DNA from: Candidatus Woesearchaeota archaeon
GTDB lineage: Archaea > Nanobdellota > Nanobdellia > Woesearchaeales > ARS49
Length of the DNA: 64,000 nt
Assembly (NCBI GenBank): GCA_016203225.1
Contig: JACQNC010000005.1
Location: 47,778 to 111,777, forward strand
Reading direction: 5' to 3'
The notes under the pieces were generated by a model. It did not search any database, had not been told where the DNA came from, and saw only the letters and a list, made by a program, of their open reading frames with translations. Shown piece by piece: positions 32,150-39,654 of this stretch. The position numbers and the translations under genes were made by a program. The first letter of the stretch is position 1. Each line of letters opens with the position of its first letter.

Positions 32150-32566
32150 GTGCGAAAGCCATTCCTCCTCACGCTGCTATTCCTGGTCGGCTGCGGCGTC
32201 ACGTTCCCCACTAACGGTCCCGTGCACTGGCATGCGACTGTGGAGCTGAACATCTGCGGCGACCTCATCGATCTGCCGCGCATCCCGCCTGGCCAGGGCC
32301 ATCTCGGCGCCTCACTGCTGCACACGCACGACGACAACATCATCCACGTAGAGGGCGTTGTCCAGCGTCCTGAGGACATCACTGTCGGCAGGTTCTTCAG
32401 GAGCATCGGGATGGACGTGACATCGGAGAGCGTCGGTGAGTACGGCAAGACCTTGTCCTGTGGCGGCAGCGGCCAGCTCACGGCGTACGTCAACGGCGAA
32501 GAGGATCCTGACTTCCTGGACCACAGCGTCCGCGACGGCGATGTGATACAGCTGATGTTCGGCTGA
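32150..32566 (+). CDS. His-rich metal-binding-like lipoprotein
   Basis: A 138-residue protein with lipobox FLVGC (Cys15), then HWHATVELNICGD (about 26-38) and LLHTHDDNIIHVEG (about 56-69), a dense set of His and Asp likely to hold a metal ion. The family recurs as uncharacterised secreted proteins. Start GTG; the gene follows the protease by four bases and probably shares its transcript. Confidence 0.78.
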   Translation: MRKPFLLTLLFLVGCGVTFPTNGPVHWHATVELNICGDLIDLPRIPPGQGHLGASLLHTHDDNIIHVEGVVQRPEDITVGRFFRSIGMDVTSESVGEYGKTLSCGGSGQLTAYVNGEEDPDFLDHSVRDGDVIQLMFG

Positions 32567-32573
32567 TCTCGCC

Positions 32574-32676
32574 TCCCCGGCGTGATGAGCCCAAGCAGGT
32601 TTGAGGTCGCATTACGGCTGTCGATTCTATTGCCATAAAGCCACTACCAAACTGCCGGGGGAGCGAAGCCGGGGAC
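32574..32676. repeat. Intergenic palindrome family, copy f
   Basis: Outer TCCCCGGC with GCCGGGGA, left loop containing GTGATGAG, core GCAGGTTTGAGGTCGC with GCCACTACCAAACTGC, centre TGTCGATTCTATTGCC. Begins seven bases after the stop. A good reference copy for the family. Confidence 0.92.
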
Positions 32677-32743
32677 GGTGACTCGTGACGTTTTCTTTTT
32701 TCCCTTCAAAAGCTTAATAAAGCGAAACGCGCTCGATGCGGCC

Positions 32744-33868
32744 ATGGCTTCGGCTGAGACGATCACGACCGGAATCGACCAACTTCTCGGGCTCGTCCAA
32801 TCCGAGAAGCGCATCACGGTCGATGACGCCGCGAAGAAGCTGCATGTCACCACCCCGACCGTCGAGGACTGGGCTGCGCTTCTGGAAGAGTCAGGCCTGA
32901 TCTCTGTCGAGTACAAGTTCAGGAACATGTTCCTCACGCCCAAGAAGCTGACCAGCGATGAGCAGAAGAAGCAGAAGACCACCATCGATGTCGATAAGCG
33001 TGCGTTCGAGGCCAAGAGCACCAACCTCGGGACCTATCTCGACAAGCTCGAGGAACAGCTCGGCGAACTGAAGGAGCTCGCCGCTGATGTCAAGCTGCGC
33101 AGCATGGTGCCCGAGGAGCTCAAGAAGCTGAAGAAGCTCGAGCGCGAGAAAGGCGCCGCAGACCAGGAGCTCATCGGGGTGCGGCAGCGGCTTGTCGGAC
33201 GCCTCCACGTGCTCGATCGTCACTTGCGCGGCGACCAGGACCGCATCCAGAAGACGTTCGTGGAGCTCCTCGAACAGGTGACCAACACCGAGGACATCAT
33301 CACTCTCAATCACCGCCAGTCGGAACGCCTACAGGAGAACGAACAGAAACTTCTCAAGCTCATGACGAAAGTGAGCGGCCTCGCGGACAAGCGCATCGCC
33401 AAGATAATGCGCAAGAAAGGCATGCTCGTCGGGAGGTCGAAGGAGCAGGCGCAGGCGTTGCTCAAGCGCGTCACGGCCCTGAGACAGGAGCTGAGACAGG
33501 ACCGCGCTGAATTCGAGCGTCTCGTGGGACAGAGCGTCGACAACCAGCAGGAAGTCGAGACGATGCACCGCACGATCCTAGGCAAGCTCGGCCAGCATCG
33601 CGCGAAGCTCTACGGCGTGCCGCCCACGAAACTCCAGCGCTTCCTGAAAGGCAGGAGCGTCATCGGGCAGATGACGAGCAAGATCGGCCTCGAGATCCAG
33701 CTTTTGCGCACGAAGTTATCGGAGCTCGCCGCGCGCAGCAAGATCCTGCGGCCCGAGCCGTCGTTCGAGCAGGAGATGCTCAGGCTGACGCGCGACCTCG
33801 CGGCGCTCGACAGGAAGCGCGATAATCTCGAGAAGGACATCGCCGCGCTCGTCGCAAGGTTAAAATAG
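32744..33868 (+). CDS. Winged-helix and coiled-coil protein at the head of the pilus locus
   Basis: A 374-residue protein: an N-terminal winged-helix-like domain (VDDAAKKLHVTTPTVEDWA, about 28-46) followed by long coiled coils to the end (KKLKKLEREK, LRQELRQDRAEFERLV). The ATG at 32744 lies about 25-30 bases after a TTAATAAAG box, favouring a leaderless start over one 22 codons upstream. It immediately precedes the secretion ATPase and may be a cytoplasmic regulator or scaffold for it; similar DPANN proteins exist at such loci. No catalytic motif. Confidence 0.8.
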   Translation: MASAETITTGIDQLLGLVQSEKRITVDDAAKKLHVTTPTVEDWAALLEESGLISVEYKFRNMFLTPKKLTSDEQKKQKTTIDVDKRAFEAKSTNLGTYLDKLEEQLGELKELAADVKLRSMVPEELKKLKKLEREKGAADQELIGVRQRLVGRLHVLDRHLRGDQDRIQKTFVELLEQVTNTEDIITLNHRQSERLQENEQKLLKLMTKVSGLADKRIAKIMRKKGMLVGRSKEQAQALLKRVTALRQELRQDRAEFERLVGQSVDNQQEVETMHRTILGKLGQHRAKLYGVPPTKLQRFLKGRSVIGQMTSKIGLEIQLLRTKLSELAARSKILRPEPSFEQEMLRLTRDLAALDRKRDNLEKDIAALVARLK

Positions 33869-33905
33869 GGTCATTCATCAGTCATAGTTCAAAAAAGGGG
33901 TTTTC

Positions 33906-35435
33906 ATGAAGCGTACCAGAAGGTTCCGCGTCCATCATAGAAAGCAGCATCACGTGACAAAGCACGCCGGCAGCGGCGTCACTGTGCTCGAGAGCTACCA
34001 GTTCTTCGCGAACAACATACCGGTCCATGTCACCATCGCGCGCTTGCCGACAGACTACGTGCCCATCTACCGCATAAGCACGCCAGGGATAACTGCAACG
34101 ACCGCGATCGTGCTCGAGCGCATCCGCAAGGACCTCATAAACGAGGTCCAGCTCGAGATCTCCGACATAACTGATCCCAAGAGGTCCACAGAGATCGAGC
34201 AGCGTTTCGAGAAGGCCATCGAGCAGCTCGTGCACAGGCACTTCCCTGACGCGGACGAGAAGACCCTCGGGTTCCTCACCGCCAACGTCATCCAACGGAG
34301 CTTCGGCCTTGGCGAGATGGAGAACCTGATGCATGACGAGCACCTCGAGGAGGTCGCGGTCAATAGCTCTGACGAGCCCATCTGGGTGTATCATCGGAAG
34401 TGGGGCTGGCTAAAGACCACCATCAGGCTCCAGGACGAGGACCAGATCAGGCATTACGCGAGCATGATCGGCCGAAAGGTAGGCAGACAGCTGAACCTGC
34501 TCGAGCCGTTGATGGACGCCAACCTGAAGACCGGCGACCGCGTCAACGCCACGCTCAACCCGATATCCGCGCAGGGCAACACGATCACGCTGCGCAAGTT
34601 CGCGAGCAAGCCGTGGACCATCACGGACATGATCGCGAACAAGACCATCAGCGTCAATGCAGCCGCGTTCATCTGGGAGGCGCTCCAGTACGAGGTCTCC
34701 GCGCTCGTCTCCGGAGGAACGGCGACCGGCAAGACCTCGTTCCTTAACTCTCTCAGCGCGTTCTTCCCGCCCAACCAGCGCATCATCTCGATCGAGGACA
34801 CGCGCGAGCTGCAGCTGCCGAGATTCCTGCAATGGGTGCCGATGGTCACGCGATTGCCGAACCAGGAAGGCAAGGGTTCCATAACGATGCTCGACCTGAT
34901 GGTCAACAGCCTGCGTATGCGTCCTGACCGCATCCTGGTTGGCGAGATCAGGCGTCAGCGCGAGGCCGAGGTGCTGTTCGAGGCCATCCACACCGGCCAC
35001 TCTGTCTACGCCACTGTGCACGCTAACAACGCCGAGGAGACCATCACGCGGTTGACGAACCCGCCCATCCAGATCCCGAAGTCCATGCTTCCCGCGCTCA
35101 GCATGATAATCTGCCAGTACCGCAACCGCCGCTCGGGCATCCGTCGAACGTTCCAGGTCGCGGAGATCCTGGACTCGGGCGAGCCGAACGTAATAATGCA
35201 GTACGACCTGCGCCGCGACACGATGTCGACGCGCAACCGTTCGCGCAGCATCCTTAACACGATCCATCTCTACACCGGCGTGACGCCCCGCGAGATGCGC
35301 AGCCACCTGCACGAGAAGGAGCGCGTCCTCAAGTATCTAGTCAAGGACAACCTCAACACGGTCGACGCCGTCGGCCAGGTGATGGCTGACTACTATGCCG
35401 ACCCCGAAAGCCTTCTGCGCAGGATCCGCTCATGA
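33906..35435 (+). CDS. Type IV pilus/archaellum secretion ATPase (TadA/CpaF-like)
   Basis: A 509-residue hexameric ATPase of the type II/IV secretion family: Walker A GGTATGKTS (about 277-285), Asp box SIEDTRELQLP, Walker B RPDRILVGEIR, His box AIHTGHSVYATVHANN. It powers assembly or rotation of a class III-signal pilus. ATGA overlap with the platform gene downstream. The N-terminal 60 residues are basic and His-rich. Confidence 0.93.
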   Translation: MKRTRRFRVHHRKQHHVTKHAGSGVTVLESYQFFANNIPVHVTIARLPTDYVPIYRISTPGITATTAIVLERIRKDLINEVQLEISDITDPKRSTEIEQRFEKAIEQLVHRHFPDADEKTLGFLTANVIQRSFGLGEMENLMHDEHLEEVAVNSSDEPIWVYHRKWGWLKTTIRLQDEDQIRHYASMIGRKVGRQLNLLEPLMDANLKTGDRVNATLNPISAQGNTITLRKFASKPWTITDMIANKTISVNAAAFIWEALQYEVSALVSGGTATGKTSFLNSLSAFFPPNQRIISIEDTRELQLPRFLQWVPMVTRLPNQEGKGSITMLDLMVNSLRMRPDRILVGEIRRQREAEVLFEAIHTGHSVYATVHANNAEETITRLTNPPIQIPKSMLPALSMIICQYRNRRSGIRRTFQVAEILDSGEPNVIMQYDLRRDTMSTRNRSRSILNTIHLYTGVTPREMRSHLHEKERVLKYLVKDNLNTVDAVGQVMADYYADPESLLRRIRS

Positions 35436-36244
35436 CCGAGTTGTTCCGTTACCTCGCGCACCGGATGCCCTGGCTCGGGCTCAAGATGAAGCAGGGCGGC
35501 ATCACCGGATCGCCTGAGCATTTCGTGCGCCGCACTTTCCTGTCCGCGTTCTACCTCACCACCGGGGTCATGCTCATCGCGACCGGATTCCTCATCAGGA
35601 CCCAGTTCGGCGGTGTCGTGCTCGCGGCAAGCGCGCCGCTCATCTTCATCATCATGTTCTTCTACTTCCTGCGCATCCCTGACGTGAAGGCCGCGCGCAG
35701 CAAGTCCGAGATCAACAGCGAGATCGTCGACGCCGGACGGTTCCTGGTGGTCGAGCTCGAGAGCGGAGTCTCGCTCTACGACAGTTTCCGCGGCGTCGCC
35801 AGGAACTTCCAATACGTGGGCGCGCAATTCCGCAAGATCGTCGTTAACATCGATGGCGGCACGGGCATGGACGAGGCCATATCAGAGGTGCTCGAGTACA
35901 CGCCTTCGCCCGACTTCCGCCGGATCCTTTGGCAGGTGCTCAACTCGATCAAGACCGGATCCGATGTCTCACGTGGCCTGAAGGAGGTGATCGACCAGAT
36001 CTCGCGTGAGCACCTCATCGAGGTGCGCAAGTACGGCCGCAAGCTCAACCCCTTGTCGATGTTCTACATGATCATCGCGGTCATCGTCCCCTCGCTCGGT
36101 ATCGCGATGCTCGTCGTGCTGGCGTCGCTGCTCTCGGCCCAGATAGACCTCAGCGTCCTGCTCATCGTGGCTGGACTTCTCGGATTCGTCCAGTTCCTGT
36201 TCCTTGCCGTGCTGCGGAGCGCGCGGCCCGCGATCAACATGTAG
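35432..36244 (+). CDS. Pilus membrane platform protein 1 (TadB/C, T2SSF-like)
   Basis: A 270-residue protein with two N-terminal helices, a cytoplasmic T2SSF-type helical domain containing LESGVSLYDSFRGVA and GTGMDEAISEVLEY, then three C-terminal helices. It anchors the ATPase and the growing filament. Coupled to the ATPase gene and six bases from the second platform gene. Confidence 0.87.
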   Translation: MTELFRYLAHRMPWLGLKMKQGGITGSPEHFVRRTFLSAFYLTTGVMLIATGFLIRTQFGGVVLAASAPLIFIIMFFYFLRIPDVKAARSKSEINSEIVDAGRFLVVELESGVSLYDSFRGVARNFQYVGAQFRKIVVNIDGGTGMDEAISEVLEYTPSPDFRRILWQVLNSIKTGSDVSRGLKEVIDQISREHLIEVRKYGRKLNPLSMFYMIIAVIVPSLGIAMLVVLASLLSAQIDLSVLLIVAGLLGFVQFLFLAVLRSARPAINM

Positions 36245-36250
36245 GGCACC

Positions 36251-37228
36251 ATGAACGAACAGACCCTTATCCACGCGATCGAACGCGCAGGCTGGCATAC
36301 TGATCGGCTGAAGGTATCGAAACGCGTCTTCATCTCCGCCGTTTACGCGAACGTCCTCGTTGCCCTGTATTTCGTGTACCGATTCAGTGTGGTCGAGCAT
36401 TATCCTTTGACCACGACGGCGATCACCGTCGCGATCATCTGGATAGTCGCGTTCATGCTCGTCTTGTTCCTGTGCTGGCTCGCGCTCTACGTCGTCTTGG
36501 ATCTCCAGGCGTACCATCGCAGGATAAATGTCGAAGACGTGCTGCCGGACTACCTCCAGCTCGTGGCCGCGAACCTGCGCGCCGGAATGACCGTCGACCG
36601 GGCGCTGTGGTACGCCGTGCGCCCCAGGTTCGGCGTGCTCGCGGATGAGATCCAGGTCGTCGCCAAGCAGGTGATGACGGGCGAGAACCTCGGGACCGCG
36701 TTGCGGGCGTTCGCGCACCGGTACGATTCGCCGCTGCTCCATCGCGCGGTCAGCCTGCTCATCGAGGGCATGGAGGCCGGCGGTGACCTCGCGGACATCA
36801 TCAACAAGGTCGCTACTACGATCCAGGAGACCCGCATCCTTGGCAAGGAGATGGCCGCCAACGTGCTCACGTACGTGATATTCATCGGCGCGGCCGTCAT
36901 GTTCGCGGCGCCCGTGCTCTTGGCGCTCGCTCAACAGCTGCTCACGACGCTCGCGCTCGTCACGAGCTCGATATCGTTGCCTCCTGGCGTGCAGGGGACG
37001 ACCTTGTTCGCGCTGACGAGCGTCTCCATCAAGCCCGAGGATTTCCAGACGTTCGCCATCCTGATGCTTACGATAACATCGTTCTTCAGCGCGTTGATGA
37101 TCGCGATCATCCAGAAGGGGACCGTCCAGAGCGGCATCAAGTACATCCCCCTCTTCATAACTGTCGCGCTCATCGTGTATGCGATCGCGCTGAACGTGCT
37201 CGGTTCGGCGATCCACGTGCTGGTCTGA
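36251..37228 (+). CDS. Pilus membrane platform protein 2 (TadB/C, T2SSF-like)
   Basis: A 325-residue partner of the preceding protein. The cytoplasmic domain has LPDYLQLVAANLRAGMTVD and GENLGTALRAFAHRYDSP, followed by LLIEGMEAGGDLADII, the T2SSF pattern; several C-terminal helices follow. Two platform proteins are usual in archaeal Tad-like loci. Its stop codon lies inside the 12-base sequence duplicated around the MITE-like element. Confidence 0.87.
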   Translation: MNEQTLIHAIERAGWHTDRLKVSKRVFISAVYANVLVALYFVYRFSVVEHYPLTTTAITVAIIWIVAFMLVLFLCWLALYVVLDLQAYHRRINVEDVLPDYLQLVAANLRAGMTVDRALWYAVRPRFGVLADEIQVVAKQVMTGENLGTALRAFAHRYDSPLLHRAVSLLIEGMEAGGDLADIINKVATTIQETRILGKEMAANVLTYVIFIGAAVMFAAPVLLALAQQLLTTLALVTSSISLPPGVQGTTLFALTSVSIKPEDFQTFAILMLTITSFFSALMIAIIQKGTVQSGIKYIPLFITVALIVYAIALNVLGSAIHVLV

Positions 37229-37230
37229 GC

Positions 37231-37349
37231 TGCTCAGTAGAAAGTCACCTTTTGGCAGCGCGAACAAGGCGCCGTTCTTGAACCGGTGATTGGTGCTTGC
37301 GATAGGTCATGACACGGGGCAAGCATGTGAGCGCGAGACTTTCTACTGA
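37231..37349. mobile_element. Hairpin/MITE-like element, copy 2, with a flanking direct repeat
   Basis: Terminal inverted repeat TCAGTAGAAAGTC (37234-37246) and GACTTTCTACTGA (37337-37349), with inner hairpins including TGCTTGC ... GCAAGCA. The 12 bases GCTGGTCTGAGC stand on both sides (37219-37230 and 37350-37361) like a target-site duplication covering the end of the platform gene. It shares GCGCGAGACTTTCT with copy 1 at 7313-7416. No transposase gene is inside. Confidence 0.65.
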
Positions 37350-37369
37350 GCTGGTCTGAGCCCAAAATC

Positions 37370-37381
37370 ATTATATAATCC
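37370..37381. promoter_or_regulatory. TATA box ATTATATAATCC
   Basis: About 24 bases before the GTG of the next gene, so that message is probably leaderless. The near-palindrome could also fire leftward into the MITE-like element. Confidence 0.6.
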
Positions 37382-37399
37382 AGCCACAGGCGTTCTTCC

Positions 37400-37609
37400 G
37401 TGAGACCGCAGACGCGTCAGTACATGATCGCATATCTTCTCGGATTCATGGTCGTAATGGTCGCGACAACAGGGATCTATCTCGCGATGGACGCATTCTC
37501 GTCAAATACCCCGACCGCGGCAGCAATAACCGATTTTCCTGCTCAGGAAACTCCACAGAATGACATATCTGACCAACCGTTAGATTTAAATAGGTCAATA
37601 GGCAACTAG
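37400..37609 (+). CDS. Small single-helix membrane protein in the pilus locus
   Basis: Sixty-nine residues: a basic start, one helix (MIAYLLGFMVVMVATTGIYL) and a polar Thr/Asp-rich outer tail. Start GTG is supported by the TATA spacing. It might be a minor pilus component; no class III cleavage motif is obvious. Confidence 0.65.
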   Translation: MRPQTRQYMIAYLLGFMVVMVATTGIYLAMDAFSSNTPTAAAITDFPAQETPQNDISDQPLDLNRSIGN

Positions 37610-37651
37610 TTGCCAAAAAGGTATAGTGTATTCATCAATCGAGGTGACTAT

Positions 37652-38098
37652 ATGCACAAGAAAGGTCAAGCTGCCATGGAGTTCCTGATGACTTATGGCT
37701 GGGCTATTCTGGTGGTGCTCGCGGCAATCGCGGCGCTCGCCTACTTCGGCGTCCTCTCCCCGGACAGGTTCCTGCCCGAGAAGTGCACGCTCCCGTCCGG
37801 ATTGGCATGCCTGGACAGCACATTGACGACCTCTGGCGCGACCATCGTGGTCCAGAACTCGCTCGGATTCGGCATGTCTAACGTGACACTGAGCCTTTCA
37901 GACACCGCGGCAACGTGCGTAGCATCTAGCGCGGTGACTGCGACCATCAACAACGGCGAGCAGGCCACGTTCACCATCGCCTGCACCCCGACGCTCAATG
38001 CGAAGTACAAGGGAACCCTGTCCGCGAGCTACATCAACTCCGACACGGGCCTTGCGCACACGCTCAGCGGCGAGTTGATCAAGAAGGTCAGTCCGTAA
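37652..38098 (+). CDS. Major-type class III signal peptide pilin
   Basis: A 148-residue pilin. The N-terminus K-K-G-Q-A-A-M-E-F-L-M-T-Y-G-W matches the archaeal prepilin peptidase site (cleavage before Q), followed by the hydrophobic assembly helix AILVVLAAIAALAYFGVL and a beta-rich head with three Cys. GAGGTGAC precedes the ATG, and a TATA box (TTTAAATAG) lies near 37585. A close relative is encoded at 59785-60237. Confidence 0.9.
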   Translation: MHKKGQAAMEFLMTYGWAILVVLAAIAALAYFGVLSPDRFLPEKCTLPSGLACLDSTLTTSGATIVVQNSLGFGMSNVTLSLSDTAATCVASSAVTATINNGEQATFTIACTPTLNAKYKGTLSASYINSDTGLAHTLSGELIKKVSP

Positions 38099-38173
38099 GC
38101 CTTTTCTGATTTTTTCTTTTTCATTCTATTTTCCATGGACCACAGCGTAAGCTTTGGCACCCGCACATAGTCG

Positions 38174-38273
38174 CCCCCGGCATAGCTCCCAAAGCAGGTT
38201 TGAGGTCGCATTATTGCTTTTGAATCAATTGCGATAAAGCCACCACCAATCTGCCTGGGACGAGGACCTGGGA
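38174..38273. repeat. Intergenic palindrome family, copy g
   Basis: Left CCCCCGGC and AAGCAGGTTTGAGGTCGC, right GCCACCACCAATCTGCC and ACCTGGGAC, centre TGAATCAATTGC. It lies about 75 bases after the pilin stop, which is followed first by a T-run. Confidence 0.88.
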
Positions 38274-38353
38274 CAAAACGGGGAACGTAGCGATTCATCT
38301 TCCAGGACAACGCTTAAAAAGGCAGTCACCAATTATTCCAGCAAAAGAGGTGT

Positions 38354-38761
38354 ATGATGAAGGCCCAAGTGGCGATGGAGTATCTGATACTCATAGGCTT
38401 CGTGATGGCCATGCTCATCCCTTTGGTGCTACTGTTCTACAGTCAGAGCGCGGACACCGCGCTGCAGGTGCGTTCGCAGCAGGTGCGCACCATAGGACAG
38501 GAGATAGTTGAGAAGGCGGAGACCGTCTACTATCTCGGCGAGCCGTCGCGGCTCCAGTTCAGGGTCTTCTTCCCGGAAAGCATCGAGAACGTCACGCTCA
38601 CCAACAAGGCGCTGATCTTCAAGATCAGCACTGCGCAAGGCCTGAGCGATATTGTGGTCCCAACGAGCGTCAACCTGACAGGCGACCTGAAGACGAGCTC
38701 CGGGCTCCATCTTGTGAGTGTGCAGAGCAAAGGAACCTATGTCCTCATCAACAGCACGTGA
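38354..38761 (+). CDS. Pilin-like protein
   Basis: A 135-residue protein with MMKAQVAMEYLILIGFVMAM at the start, a class III-type signal and assembly helix, then a beta-rich domain rich in Val and Thr. AAAGAGGTGT precedes the ATG. It is the first of five overlapping pilin-like genes. Likely a minor pilin. Confidence 0.82.
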   Translation: MMKAQVAMEYLILIGFVMAMLIPLVLLFYSQSADTALQVRSQQVRTIGQEIVEKAETVYYLGEPSRLQFRVFFPESIENVTLTNKALIFKISTAQGLSDIVVPTSVNLTGDLKTSSGLHLVSVQSKGTYVLINST

Positions 38762-39137
38762 AGGCCAATTGAGCATCGAGCTCGTGCCGCTAGTCGCGAT
38801 AGCGGCGTCGGTGCTAATCGTCTTCATCACCATCCTCGCGGGCAGGTTCAGCTCGGTCAACCAGGAACAGGAGCAGCAAGGGCTGCACGTGGCGGTCGAT
38901 AGGCTGCATGACGAGATCAGGATCGCGGCGACTGTCCATGACGGGTACGTCAGGGAATTCACGCTTCCCGCGACAGCAGGCGGCAGACCATACAGCATCA
39001 CGATCATAAACGAGCACGTGATCCGCGCGAACACGAGCACGTACGAGGCCAGCACCACTACGTTCAACGTCACCGGCCAGCCGGCCGCGGGAGAGAACAT
39101 CATCAGGAAAGACAATGGAGCGATCGATCTCAACTAA
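38739..39137 (+). CDS. Pilin-like protein
   Basis: A 132-residue protein starting MSSSTAREGQLSIELVPLV and one hydrophobic helix, with G-Q-L-S-I-E in place of the usual G-Q-A-A-M-E. The start inside the previous gene is supported by GGAACC. The outer part is beta-rich. Likely a minor pilin or pilus-associated protein. Confidence 0.75.
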   Translation: MSSSTAREGQLSIELVPLVAIAASVLIVFITILAGRFSSVNQEQEQQGLHVAVDRLHDEIRIAATVHDGYVREFTLPATAGGRPYSITIINEHVIRANTSTYEASTTTFNVTGQPAAGENIIRKDNGAIDLN

Positions 39138-39654
39138 AGGGCAGGTGTGGTACCTGGACTTCATAATCGGCGGGCTCATCTTCATGGCCGCGCTGGTCGT
39201 ATTCTTCCTCGAAGCTGACACCCTCGAGACATCTGACACCAACGGCGCGACCTCCCTGCTCGGGAACGCCGTCAGCATATCGAGCGAGCTTCTCACGCCC
39301 GGGACACCGCAGAACTGGACCGCCGCCACAGTCGAACGCATCGGAGTGACGAATTCCTACCGATTGGACCTGGCCAAGCTGTCCGAGTTCAAGTCGGTCG
39401 ATTATCAGACCGCACGGAGCCTCTTCCGTACCACGAAGGAGTTCTTCATGTTCATCGAGAGGCAAGGCTGCCTCGTCGACATAGACGGCGCGTACGGAAT
39501 AGGACACCCAGCGGTGACCGTGCCGGGAGGCGGTTGCGTCACGCGCAGCGCGATCGACCTGTCGGACGCCGACGTCGAGAACCTAGTGGTCCTTACCAGG
39601 CTCGTAATATACGATGGCACCCCTGCGAGGTTGAACCTGTATGTCTGGGAGTGA
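39115..39654 (+). CDS. Pilin-like protein with two head cysteines
   Basis: A 179-residue protein with STKGQVWYLDFIIGGLIFMA at the start (class III-like, G-Q-V-W-Y-L-D) and an outer domain containing ERQGCLVD and GGGCVTR, probably a disulfide. It overlaps both neighbours. Possibly a minor pilin. Confidence 0.75.
   Translation: MERSISTKGQVWYLDFIIGGLIFMAALVVFFLEADTLETSDTNGATSLLGNAVSISSELLTPGTPQNWTAATVERIGVTNSYRLDLAKLSEFKSVDYQTARSLFRTTKEFFMFIERQGCLVDIDGAYGIGHPAVTVPGGGCVTRSAIDLSDADVENLVVLTRLVIYDGTPARLNLYVWE

Noticed and set aside
32574..32600. GTGATGAG in the loops of several palindrome copies looked like a C box of C/D guide RNAs
   Set aside because: No matching D box (CTGA) lies at the right spacing in most copies, and the sequence is absent from the minimal copy j.
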